DNA of 64,000 bases from Francisella philomiragia subsp. philomiragia ATCC 25015 (GTDB taxonomy: Bacteria > Pseudomonadota > Gammaproteobacteria > Francisellales > Francisellaceae). The notes beneath the pieces were generated by a model. It was not told the DNA's origin, ran no database searches, and saw only the letters and a program-made list of their open reading frames with translations. The position numbers were made by a program, and so were the translations under genes. The stretch is from positions 172,619 through 236,618 of the forward strand of contig NZ_DS999316.1 in assembly GCF_000156715.1 (NCBI RefSeq), written 5' to 3'. Positions 55,326 through 64,000 of the stretch are shown here, in pieces; position 1 is the stretch's first letter, and the number at the start of each line of letters is the position of its first letter.

Positions 55326-56558
55326 TTAGTGCTGGTAAGCCTCATCCCAATTACCAGTTAGACCTGCAACCTCATATTCTGTTACTCGGTTTTCAAAGAA
55401 GTTTGTATGATCAGCACCGTTTAAGATCCACTCCAACCAAGTAAGAGGATTTTTATCAATATTATATATTTCATTCAAACCAAGCTGATTTAAACGTCTA
55501 TCTGTAATATGACGAATATATTCTTTTACTTCATCAGCTTTTAGACCTTCGATAGTACCGATCTCATAAGCTAAATCAATAAATTTATCTTCAAGCTCAA
55601 CGGCCTTGCTAGCCATTAGATATATTTCTTTTTTAAATTGATTATCAACTATATATGGATTTTCTTGGCAGTATATTCTAAATAATGCAGCATTACCTTC
55701 GACGTGCATAGATTCATCACGGATTGACCACTCAACGACTTTACCCATACCTTTCATTTTACCAAAGCGTTGGAAGTTAAGTAACATTGCAAATGATGCA
55801 AATAAGGCTACACCTTCATTAAATACTGTCTTAGCAAGACACAATCCCAAACCACGACGGGTATTAGGATTAGCATCCATCATAAAGTCAATTTTATCTG
55901 TCATTGCCTTATACTCTAAGAAAGCATGGTATTCAGAGTCAGGAAGACCAAGAGTATCATTTAGAAGGGCGTATGCTCTTTGATGAATACCTTCACGAGC
56001 AGCAAAGGAGCCGAGCATATTTCTAACTTCATTATTTTTGAACAATGGTATAAACTGATCATAGTAGTTTTGACCAACGGCTACATCAGATTGTGTGAAT
56101 AGTCTAAGAATATTAGTAATATATTCTTTTTCAACTTTAGTGATTTTGCCATTTTTCCAATCAGTAACATCTTCTGACAAATCAATCTCATCTTCTATCC
56201 AGTGAGCTTTTTCATGTTTGACAGTTAGATCAACAGCCCAAGGATAGCTAAAAGGTTTATACGTTTTTGAAAAGGTTGTTAATGATGAACCTTTAACACG
56301 AGCGATAACCTCGCCAGCTCTAGCCATAAGGTTATCATAGCCACCTATATGAACATCGCCAATAAATATCTGTGGAACAGACTTAATATGCTCTTCAACA
56401 AGAAGAATATTCTTATTTACTTCAGCATAGAAATTTAATCTTTCTTGATCATCATCAAGAGTAATTTGTGTAAAAGGAATATCATTCGTGCCAAACCAGC
56501 TTTTAGCAAGGTCGCAAAAAGGGCAGTTCGTTTTTGTATATATTTTTACTTCCACCAT
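55326..56558 (-). CDS. nrdB: Ribonucleotide reductase beta subunit with fused N-terminal glutaredoxin
   Basis: 410 residues. Residues 1-90 are a glutaredoxin (CPFC Cys12/Cys15, SVPQIFIG cis-Pro, IGGYDN). Then comes a class I NrdB: metal ligands Asp158, Glu189, His192, Glu248, Glu282, His285 and radical Tyr196, set out as in E. coli (EGIHQRAY; RDESMHVEG). It generates the radical for NrdA; the fused domain could re-reduce NrdA directly. The glutaredoxin part is very like the free glutaredoxin encoded just upstream, so a duplication and fusion is likely. Third gene of nrdA-grx-nrdB. Confidence 0.95.
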   Translation of the reverse strand: MVEVKIYTKTNCPFCDLAKSWFGTNDIPFTQITLDDDQERLNFYAEVNKNILLVEEHIKSVPQIFIGDVHIGGYDNLMARAGEVIARVKGSSLTTFSKTYKPFSYPWAVDLTVKHEKAHWIEDEIDLSEDVTDWKNGKITKVEKEYITNILRLFTQSDVAVGQNYYDQFIPLFKNNEVRNMLGSFAAREGIHQRAYALLNDTLGLPDSEYHAFLEYKAMTDKIDFMMDANPNTRRGLGLCLAKTVFNEGVALFASFAMLLNFQRFGKMKGMGKVVEWSIRDESMHVEGNAALFRIYCQENPYIVDNQFKKEIYLMASKAVELEDKFIDLAYEIGTIEGLKADEVKEYIRHITDRRLNQLGLNEIYNIDKNPLTWLEWILNGADHTNFFENRVTEYEVAGLTGNWDEAYQH

Positions 56559-56565
56559 TATTTAC

Positions 56566-56826
56566 CTATTTTTTAGCTAAGATTTCTGTTGCATTGGCCT
56601 TAAGATCTGTAAAGCCACCAATATGCTCATCATCAATAAATATTTGAGGTACTGTTGAAATTGGGAATGCAACTTTACCACTTTGATTCATTTCTTCATA
56701 GAATCTAAGACGTTGAGAATGATCGTCTATTATAGTTTCTTCAAAAACTATTTCATTTTCATCAAACCACTGTTTAGCCCAAACACAAAATGGACAGCCA
56801 TTTCTTGTATATATTTTTACTTTCAT
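56566..56826 (-). CDS. grx: Glutaredoxin of the nrd operon
   Basis: 86-residue thiol oxidoreductase, CPFC pair at Cys11/Cys14, cis-Pro in STVPQIFID and IGGFTDL glutathione site. Lies between nrdA (stop three bases upstream) and nrdB (seven bases), so it serves ribonucleotide reductase. It shares the pattern KIYTxxxCPFCxxAKxWF with the domain fused to NrdB. Confidence 0.95.
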   Translation of the reverse strand: MKVKIYTRNGCPFCVWAKQWFDENEIVFEETIIDDHSQRLRFYEEMNQSGKVAFPISTVPQIFIDDEHIGGFTDLKANATEILAKK

Positions 56827-56829
56827 TTC

Positions 56830-58602
56830 TTATCCCTCACAAGCGACACATTCACTCTCAGATTGTTTTAGTTCTGAGAATTCTACAAGCCTATTCTTTT
56901 CAACTTTTTTAGAGATGTTTTCCGCTCTATTTGAAGTCTCAGTTCTCAAATAATATAGTCCCTTACAACCATATTTCCAAGCATTGAAATGCACTTTGTG
57001 AATATAACCACGTGAAGCACCAGCTGGAAAAAATATATTCAGAGACTGCCCTTGACACAGATGTTTTTGTCTTTGACCACCTAAGTATACTACCCAATCT
57101 TGATCCATTTCAATAGCTGTTTTGAATACAGACTTAATTTCATCGTTTAAGAAATCTAGTTGTTGGACCGAGCCACCATTAGTAATAATATCTGACCATA
57201 CCTCTTCAGTATTTTTGCCAATTTTTTCTAGTTCTCTTTCTAGATATTTATTTTTTGTTAAGTGTGAGCCTACTCTAGTTCTAGATGTAAAAGCATTTGC
57301 TTTCCAAGGCTCTATACTTGGAGAAGTATTTAATATTAAGGAGCTATTAGCATTAGGAGCTATTGCTAGTAGATGAGCATTTCTGCGACCAGTACCAGCC
57401 ATATCAGGAGCTTCTCCTTTTTCACGACCAAGTATTAGAGTTTCTTCTACAGCTTGTTCTTTTATACGCTTAAATATCTCTTCATTAATCTCTTCTGCTC
57501 TTTGAGATTCAAAAGGAACATTATGCTTTTGTAAATAAGAATGAAAACCCATAGCACCTAAGCCAAGACTTCTTTCACGAGAAGCACTATATCTAGCTTT
57601 AGCGATTTCATCACCTGCGTGATCTATAAAGAATTGTAGAACATTATCCAAAAATCTTATCAAATCTTTGATAAGAGAGGTATCTTTCCACTCATCATAC
57701 TTTTCTAAATTAACTGAAGATAAACAACATACAGCTGTACGCTTTTCATCAGTTACTAAATGGATCTCGTTACATAAATTAGAACCTTTGATTCTTAAAC
57801 CAAGTTCTTTTTGAGACTTTGGTAAAGCTCTATTTGCTGTATCAATAAAGTTTAGATATGGTTCACCAGTACGATAACGCGTTTCAAGTATAGTTTCCCA
57901 TAATTTACGAGCTTTTATGGTATCTCTAACTGTTTTATCATCTGGATCTATAAGTTTCCAATCTTCATCATTAGCGACTGCCTGCATGAAGTCGTCAGTT
58001 AAGTTGACAGCATGGTGTAGGTTTAAGCATTTTCTATTTACATCACCTGTTGGAACACGTATTCCCACAAACTCAACTATATCAGGATGAGATATATCCA
58101 TATATGCAGCATAAGAGCCTTTACGAGTTTTACCTTGTCTATAAGCAACCATGTCTGCATCAACAGTATGCATAAAAGGTATCGGTCCAGGTGCTTTGTC
58201 AGAGACAGCTCGGACACTTGACCAGTGACCGCCGACTCCACCACCTTTTACTGATAGCCATCTTAGTTCAGATGAGTGCTCAATAAGCCCCTCTAATGAA
58301 TCAGGCACATAAGACAAGAAACAACTAATCGGTAATGATTTAACTTTTGCGCCTGGAAGTGGTGCATTTGAAAGCACCGGAGAAGCAAACATAAACCAGC
58401 CTTTAGATGCAGCATCATATATACGCTGAGCAAGATTAATATCGCCAAAAGAGTATGCTACAGAAGCTCTTGCAAAGGCATATTGTGGAGAAGGCTCATT
58501 CTCAAGACAATAATAATTAGTAAGTAGTTGCTGTGCTTGTTCTGAAAGCTCGCGATCCTTAGATATATCAATATCTATGCCAAGGTATTTTTCATTAGAC
58601 AT
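56830..58602 (-). CDS. nrdA: Ribonucleotide reductase alpha subunit, short form without ATP cone
   Basis: 590 residues against about 760 in E. coli. Active-site Cys94 (PISCFLSYV) pairs with a second redox Cys; Asn275, Cys277 and Glu279 are in SNLCNEIHL; the Tyr-Tyr radical dyad is in CKGLYYLRT; the C-terminal shuttle pair is Cys585/Cys588 (ECVACEG). The missing residues are N-terminal: there is no ATP-cone, so overall dATP inhibition should be absent in this subunit. Start taken at ATG 58602; an in-frame TTG lies three codons upstream. Confidence 0.95.
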   Translation of the reverse strand: MSNEKYLGIDIDISKDRELSEQAQQLLTNYYCLENEPSPQYAFARASVAYSFGDINLAQRIYDAASKGWFMFASPVLSNAPLPGAKVKSLPISCFLSYVPDSLEGLIEHSSELRWLSVKGGGVGGHWSSVRAVSDKAPGPIPFMHTVDADMVAYRQGKTRKGSYAAYMDISHPDIVEFVGIRVPTGDVNRKCLNLHHAVNLTDDFMQAVANDEDWKLIDPDDKTVRDTIKARKLWETILETRYRTGEPYLNFIDTANRALPKSQKELGLRIKGSNLCNEIHLVTDEKRTAVCCLSSVNLEKYDEWKDTSLIKDLIRFLDNVLQFFIDHAGDEIAKARYSASRERSLGLGAMGFHSYLQKHNVPFESQRAEEINEEIFKRIKEQAVEETLILGREKGEAPDMAGTGRRNAHLLAIAPNANSSLILNTSPSIEPWKANAFTSRTRVGSHLTKNKYLERELEKIGKNTEEVWSDIITNGGSVQQLDFLNDEIKSVFKTAIEMDQDWVVYLGGQRQKHLCQGQSLNIFFPAGASRGYIHKVHFNAWKYGCKGLYYLRTETSNRAENISKKVEKNRLVEFSELKQSESECVACEG

Positions 58603-58663
58603 AATAAACAAAAACCCTATTTAATTTAAAGTATTTTCAATAAATACCAGATTACACATAAAC

Positions 58664-58680
58664 TATACTAATCTAGTATA
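58664..58680. promoter_or_regulatory. 7+3+7 inverted repeat upstream of nrdA
   Basis: TATACTA-ATC-TAGTATA, a perfect inverted repeat 62 bases upstream of the nrdA ATG and containing a possible minus-strand -10 (TATACT). Position suggests an operator. The sequence only loosely resembles the NrdR box, so I do not name the regulator. Confidence 0.4.
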
Positions 58681-58735
58681 ATTGAAATTTTAATTAGTGA
58701 AATTTTATCAATTTTTTATAATTTTAGAATACTAA

Positions 58736-58760
58736 AAAGTCAAATATTATACTTGACTTT
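58736..58760 (-). terminator. mdh: Terminator-like hairpin downstream of mdh
   Basis: AAAGTCAA / TTGACTTT, a perfect eight-base stem with a nine-base loop, followed on the minus strand by TT to give a T5 run. It lies 60-85 bases past the mdh stop and before nrdA, consistent with ending the mdh transcript. Confidence 0.55.
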
Positions 58761-58780
58761 GTTGAATCAGTTATGAGATG

Positions 58781-58805
58781 TAGACAGTACAACACTTACT
58801 GTCTA
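58781..58805 (-). terminator. Second hairpin downstream of mdh
   Basis: TAGACAGT / ACTGTCTA, perfect eight-base stem with a nine-base loop, 15 bases past the mdh stop. No T run follows, so it is more likely a 3'-end stabiliser than a terminator. Confidence 0.4.
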
Positions 58806-58819
58806 GACTTGTCAGAAAA

Positions 58820-59806
<987 letters not shown>

Positions 59807-59927
59807 TTAATCAAAAGATATCCGTGTAATTATAACTAATAGTTTGGCTGTTATCCAATGAAAACTTTTGTAACGATTATAGTTTATAATTATAATAGTT
59901 TTCAATAAAACTTATTTAATCATTTGT

Positions 59928-60440
59928 ATGCTAAAAAAAGTCATCAACAATATTGGGTTACTGGTAGGGATTTGTGGTCTAATTATATTTATGTTTGGCT
60001 TGACTGAAACAAATATTAATCATAAAAACCTTATAGTATTTTTTGCAACTTTTTTCTTGTTTTTATCAGCCATCATTCAAAAAGAACCATTTTTTAGTGG
60101 TTTGCAAGGTATTGCATTTGTAAGTGCTATAATGGTTTTTTTTAATTTTTCTCAAATATATAACTTGGCAATATTTGTATTGCTTGCAGTTGTTTTTTTA
60201 ATTATTTATTTTAGTAAATATAAAATAAATATCGCTAGAGTTTGTGCTTTTATAGGGCTTGTGGCTTTGTGTTTTGGTATACTATTAGGTAGAAATGAGC
60301 CTATGGTAGTATGTGGTATAGTGTTAGCTGTATATGCGATATTTTCTATTAGAGAAGGCTATTCTGTGGGTTGGGTATTTTTGATACTTAATCTGCTTTT
60401 TTCAGTTGTCGCTGCTAATGCGCTATTTGGTTTTATTTAA
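59928..60440 (+). CDS. Unknown small membrane protein
   Basis: 170 residues, about six closely spaced hydrophobic helices with few charges. No family recognised. Its stop is 15 bases before coq7 and the two share orientation, so they are likely co-transcribed; a link with quinone synthesis is only positional. Function unknown. Confidence 0.6.
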   Translation: MLKKVINNIGLLVGICGLIIFMFGLTETNINHKNLIVFFATFFLFLSAIIQKEPFFSGLQGIAFVSAIMVFFNFSQIYNLAIFVLLAVVFLIIYFSKYKINIARVCAFIGLVALCFGILLGRNEPMVVCGIVLAVYAIFSIREGYSVGWVFLILNLLFSVVAANALFGFI

Positions 60441-60455
60441 CTAGGAAGATCAGTT

Positions 60456-61091
60456 ATGAGAAAATTATCTTTTTTAGATAGAGTTGTAGAAGAAATTGAT
60501 AGTTATGCAAGATTTACAAAATATCCTCTTAATCCTAATAGAAAGTCACCAAGCGCTAATACAGTAGATGGTCAATTATCGGATAATGATAAAAAACACG
60601 CTGCTGGATTAATGCGAGTGGATTATACAGGAGAGATTTGTGCTCAAGGACTTTATAGAGGGCAGGCATCTGTAGCAAAATCGGCACAAACCAAAGAACA
60701 TTTATATCATGCTGCTGATGAGGAATATGACCATCTAGCATGGTGTGCGGAACGACTAGAAGAACTAGGGGCTAAGCCAAGTTTACTTAATCCTTTTTGG
60801 TATTGGGCATCATTTGGAATAGGGGCAACTGCGGGCTCTATTAGTGATAGTTTAAGTTATGGTTTCGTTGTAGAGACAGAAAAACAGGTTATGAAACACT
60901 TGGATTCACATTTGAAAAATTTGCCAGTGAATGATAATCGCTCACGAGAGATACTTAAACAAATGTATCTTGATGAATCAGAGCATGCTGTAGAAGCACA
61001 GAAGGCAGGGGGTAAAAAGTTACCTAAACCTGTAAAAGCTATAATGAAACTTCAGTCAAAAGTAATGACTACATTGGCGTATAGATTTTAG
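60456..61091 (+). CDS. coq7: Demethoxyubiquinone hydroxylase Coq7
   Basis: 211-residue di-iron hydroxylase of ubiquinone biosynthesis. Carboxylate and histidine ligands appear in DYTGEICAQGLYRGQ, AADEEYDHLAWC and the C-terminal DESEHAVEAQKAGG (two ExxH motifs). The extra N-terminal 45 residues are common in proteobacterial Coq7. It is the O2-dependent enzyme that replaces UbiF. Four-base convergent overlap with the lytic transglycosylase gene. Confidence 0.95.
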   Translation: MRKLSFLDRVVEEIDSYARFTKYPLNPNRKSPSANTVDGQLSDNDKKHAAGLMRVDYTGEICAQGLYRGQASVAKSAQTKEHLYHAADEEYDHLAWCAERLEELGAKPSLLNPFWYWASFGIGATAGSISDSLSYGFVVETEKQVMKHLDSHLKNLPVNDNRSREILKQMYLDESEHAVEAQKAGGKKLPKPVKAIMKLQSKVMTTLAYRF

Positions 61092-61669
61092 ATCTTACAG
61101 TCTTTAAGCTGAGATTTATAAAGAGCTGTATAAGCTTTAACTTTATTTGCTATATTTTTATCCTCTTCAATCTTGGCTTTATTTTTGAATGTACCATCTT
61201 TGTAGCGTTTGAACCCAGTTGCTCCAAGCATATATGCGATATATAGATTTTCGCTATCACTCATTTTAAGTTTTAAAGATTTTGCAAGTTGCGACATATA
61301 CCAGCCTATAAATTGTACGCTATCATCAAAATTATTTCTTTTGGCATTTGGCTTAACTTCATCTTGAAAATGTTTCCATGTGCTATTTATTGCTTGGGCA
61401 TAACCGTAAGCTGTTGAATAGTTACTTTTTGCCTCAGCATCAAAGCGAGATTCTTGATAGATTAATCCCATTGCAAAAGCAGGAGAGAGGTTATATTTGT
61501 CTTGAGCTTTTTTAAGAGATGATTTCCAGCTAGGATTCTGATCTAGTATTTCACAAGCTCCCATATTAGCGTCAACTTGTATATCAGATGAAGTATTTGA
61601 GAAAAAAACTGCGACAATAACAATTATTATAATAAGTAGTATGTACCTAAGTCTGATCTTTTTTGGCAT
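61088..61669 (-). CDS. Lytic transglycosylase-like (SLT domain) protein
   Basis: 193 residues with one N-terminal membrane anchor (about residues 7-24) and an SLT goose-lysozyme-like domain. Catalytic Glu73 is in LIYQESRFDAEAKS, followed by AYGYAQAINSTW and YMLGATGFKRY. It would cleave peptidoglycan glycan strands in the periplasm. Minimal family size, no extra binding domains. Ends 4 bases into the convergent coq7. Confidence 0.85.
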   Translation of the reverse strand: MPKKIRLRYILLIIIIVIVAVFFSNTSSDIQVDANMGACEILDQNPSWKSSLKKAQDKYNLSPAFAMGLIYQESRFDAEAKSNYSTAYGYAQAINSTWKHFQDEVKPNAKRNNFDDSVQFIGWYMSQLAKSLKLKMSDSENLYIAYMLGATGFKRYKDGTFKNKAKIEEDKNIANKVKAYTALYKSQLKDCKI

Positions 61670-61747
61670 TCTTTAAATAAATTTTGGTTGTATTCTATTT
61701 ATTAGGGTAAATGATATAGAAACGTATTTCTAGGGTTTGAAATATTT

Positions 61748-62494
61748 TTATTTATTAAATTCATCGCCAACAATATCGTTGATAACAATGCCTGCTATTG
61801 TGAGACCAAATAGTGATGGCATATAGCTGAGGGTTCCATTTGTTGCTCTAGATCTACCTTGTTGATTTGGCTCTGGATCACTTGGTGGAAGAGGATCAAT
61901 GCCTTTTTGTGTTGAGAATACTGCTTTGATGCCCTTAGAAACATACTGTTTTTTTAATCTTGTTCGCATCGTTCGTGCTAGGGGGCATACGTCAGTTTTA
62001 TATATATCTGTGACTTTTATTTGTGTGGGATCAGTTTTGCCTCCAGCTCCCATACTTGATATTGTTTTTAAACCTAGATCTTGATGAGCTATTTTCACGA
62101 GATTAACTTTAGCATTAAGAGTATCTATAGCATCAATTACATAGTCGTACTTCTCATTGCTAAGTAGCTCAAGGGTATTTTCTGGATTTATAAAAGTTTC
62201 TAAAGCATTAACCTTACAAAGTGGATTAATATCAATGATGCGTTGCTTCATAACTTCTACCTTAGGCTTACCAATAGTGCTATGTAAAGCAATAAGTTGG
62301 CGGTTAATATTTGATGAATCAACTCTGTCCATATCAACTATAGTAAGATTACCAATCCCCGCTCTAGCAAGAGCTTCAATCACATAAGAACCAACGCCAC
62401 CACAACCTGCTACAAAAATATTTGCATTCTCAAGTTTTGTAATTCCAATTTCATTTACTAAAATACTAGTTCTTTGAGTAATTGCATCAATCAT
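61748..62494 (-). CDS. tcdA: tRNA threonylcarbamoyladenosine dehydratase
   Basis: 248-residue E1-like (ThiF superfamily) enzyme that cyclises t6A to ct6A in tRNA. Adenylation motif GCGGVGSYVIEALARAGIG, the DSSNINRQLIA loop, SMGAGGKTDPTQIKV and TNGTLSYMPSLFGL are TcdA/CsdL signatures. It starts four bases after the stop of the alpha/beta-hydrolase gene. Confidence 0.95.
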   Translation of the reverse strand: MIDAITQRTSILVNEIGITKLENANIFVAGCGGVGSYVIEALARAGIGNLTIVDMDRVDSSNINRQLIALHSTIGKPKVEVMKQRIIDINPLCKVNALETFINPENTLELLSNEKYDYVIDAIDTLNAKVNLVKIAHQDLGLKTISSMGAGGKTDPTQIKVTDIYKTDVCPLARTMRTRLKKQYVSKGIKAVFSTQKGIDPLPPSDPEPNQQGRSRATNGTLSYMPSLFGLTIAGIVINDIVGDEFNK

Positions 62495-62498
62495 AATC

Positions 62499-64000
62499 TT
62501 ATAAGTATACCTTATTCATATCATCAATATATTTATATGCGAAAATATTAGCATAAATTTCACCAGATATATGATCAACATCAGATATATTGAAGTTTGT
62601 AAATGGAATCCAGCTTAAAATACTAGTAGCTATTATTTGTTTATTATCTAGAGTGAAACCTGTGACATTATCATTGGCATCTTTCATGAATTTATCATAA
62701 TTGAGAACTGTAACCACAGAATCCTCTTTAAGACTGAATAGAAATAGTGGTGTAGTTGTAGTTTTACCATAATCTATTATATCTGCATCTTTCATGGTTT
62801 GTATAAGTTCGTGATCTTTGAAAGTTTCTTTATTAAATAAATCATACATTGAATTATTTCCACTAGGAAAATAGTAATGAGATGCTGACTTTTGAGGATA
62901 TTTACGATAGATAGAGTTATAAAATATGGCTAAAACAAAAGAAAATTCTGAAAACCTCTTTAATTTAAAGATATCTTGTAAATTATATTGTTTCCCATTT
63001 ATATTACATAAAAATTGAAATGTACAATCCATGTTGAAGAAATTTTTATCAAAATCATTTATGCTAATATTTTTTTCAATATTACTATAGAATAGATATC
63101 CTATCATCGCATTAGTAATTAGAGCAGGCTTGAGCATAGTAGTTAATGATTTGTTATGTAGTTTATATTCTTTTACATTATTATTATCGATTAAAAAATT
63201 AAGAGTAATATTTGATATGTCGTAAGCTCCTGCTAAACCAGCTGCTGCTATGTAGTTATATAGAGTATCTAATTTACTTACATTCGGACAGTTTTTTTCA
63301 TTTTCAAAACATTTTGCTGTCCATATTGAGTATGCACCGCCCTCAGAGTAACCAGCAGAAAAAAAGTTTATTTTTGTAGTAGATGATAAATCATATTTTT
63401 CTCTAATAATATTTGCAGAGCTATTAAGTAAATCAATAGCAGAATTAACAGTTTGTTTCGGATAAAAAACATAGGGATGATAATTAGAATAGTCTATGCC
63501 TTGGCCAATATAATCAGGAGCAACAACTATATAGCCATTTAAAGCATATATGGCAGCATATAAGTTATCGAACATTTGTGTAGTTATATTTTTACTTTTA
63601 AAGTTTGATGGAATGCCTGAATTATTAAAAACAGTTGGATGATAATATAAAATTATACCTTTGGGTTTATTTGTATTTGGCATCATTAAAAGTCCAGAGA
63701 CTTTTGATGTAATTTCACCTGTGGCTGGGAAAGTATTTGTTGTGTAATATGAAATTTTGTCTAATGTAACTTCATTGATATTTTTATCTGCAAAATTATC
63801 AATATCTATTCCAGATAGTTTAGTTATATTTGTAACATTATTATTACATGCACTTTCAGAAACAGTTAGATTACAGAAATATTTATTTCTATAATTATCC
63901 TTGATGTCTTTAGCTTGCCATATACCAGTAGCTATTACATTTGCAGAAAGTAATTGGTAACTGATAGTTATGATTATTAAACAAAATAAGAGTTTTTTAT
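62499..64000 (-). CDS. Secreted alpha/beta-hydrolase (lipase-like), 5' end beyond the window
   Basis: The frame runs open from its stop at 62499 to the window edge, so the in-frame ATG at 63686 is internal. The visible N-terminus (KKLLFCLIIITISYQLLSAN) is a signal peptide; the start codon must lie within a few codons past base 64000. The hydrolase nucleophile is GYSEG, with YIVVAPDYIGQG before it, LFSLKEDSVV supplying a possible Asp and ISDVDHISG a possible His. Resembles secretory lipases and serine aminopeptidase-type hydrolases; substrate unknown. Confidence 0.82.
   Translation of the reverse strand, partial: KKLLFCLIIITISYQLLSANVIATGIWQAKDIKDNYRNKYFCNLTVSESACNNNVTNITKLSGIDIDNFADKNINEVTLDKISYYTTNTFPATGEITSKVSGLLMMPNTNKPKGIILYYHPTVFNNSGIPSNFKSKNITTQMFDNLYAAIYALNGYIVVAPDYIGQGIDYSNYHPYVFYPKQTVNSAIDLLNSSANIIREKYDLSSTTKINFFSAGYSEGGAYSIWTAKCFENEKNCPNVSKLDTLYNYIAAAGLAGAYDISNITLNFLIDNNNVKEYKLHNKSLTTMLKPALITNAMIGYLFYSNIEKNISINDFDKNFFNMDCTFQFLCNINGKQYNLQDIFKLKRFSEFSFVLAIFYNSIYRKYPQKSASHYYFPSGNNSMYDLFNKETFKDHELIQTMKDADIIDYGKTTTTPLFLFSLKEDSVVTVLNYDKFMKDANDNVTGFTLDNKQIIATSILSWIPFTNFNISDVDHISGEIYANIFAYKYIDDMNKVYL

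Overview
The window is a low-GC stretch of a gammaproteobacterial chromosome, almost certainly Francisella. Pointers are the AT-rich codon use, a class A beta-lactamase of the type known from F. tularensis, several Fpt/Pht-like major facilitator paralogues, an orphan RnfB-like ferredoxin beside nth, an nrdA-grx-nrdB locus with a glutaredoxin fused to NrdB, and a bS21 gene with its own leader. I see no insertion sequence, prophage, CRISPR array, tRNA or rRNA. The region reads as core chromosome with some decay and some lineage-specific genes. Species cannot be fixed from the sequence alone.

Layout. 0-3.6 kb: a tight minus-strand operon grxB, rnfB-like, nth, DUF1841, POT-like membrane protein. 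3.8-8.4 kb: a peptide-transporter-family protein, ferritin, lipoyl synthase, ElbB and YebC. 8.5-13 kb: ruvC, an MFS transporter, ruvA, rmuC and a cytochrome-b-like protein. 13-16 kb: a small winged-helix regulator, a SnoaL-like protein, a cation/proton antiporter and an MscS channel. 16.3-19.9 kb: two convergent MFS transporters, one overlapping a gene for an aspartoacylase-family protein that has lost its metal site. 20-24.8 kb: prsA, rplY, a CorC-like protein, a lipoprotein, ychF and pth. 24.8-28.8 kb: beta-lactamase, DsbG-like protein, prepilin peptidase and transhydrogenase. 28.9-36.9 kb: a potassium channel, a second POT-like protein, hslUV, an unknown membrane protein, lplA, tyrS and a 54-residue membrane protein. 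37-41.7 kb: a broken alpha/beta-hydrolase gene, a YdiJ-type FAD/Fe-S oxidoreductase, hslR and DUF2797. 41.7-45.4 kb: an AaeXAB-like efflux operon divergent from an IclR regulator, with an operator-like site between them. 45.5-50.6 kb: epmB, an N5-(carboxyethyl)ornithine synthase-like gene, csp, rpsU with a structured leader, a repeat-like stretch and dinB. 50.8-55.3 kb: a pilin with a large extra C-terminal region, a DJ-1/PfpI protein, a membrane protein and an ABC-F ATPase. 55.3-59.8 kb: nrdB(grx), grx, nrdA and mdh. 59.9-64 kb: an unknown membrane protein, coq7, a lytic transglycosylase, tcdA and a secreted alpha/beta-hydrolase cut by the window edge.

Genes that work together: LipA (de novo) and LplA (salvage) both supply lipoyl groups. 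PilD would process the pilin at 50.9 kb. RuvC/RuvA, Nth, RmuC and DinB serve DNA repair. NrdA, Grx and NrdB-Grx make deoxynucleotides. The AaeXAB-like pump and IclR form a likely regulator-target pair. No single undescribed system stands out. The most unusual points are the metal-site-less aspartoacylase-like protein coupled to an MFS gene, three POT-family proteins without the ExxER motif, the two-part pilin, the glutaredoxin-fused NrdB, and alternative hairpins in the rpsU leader.
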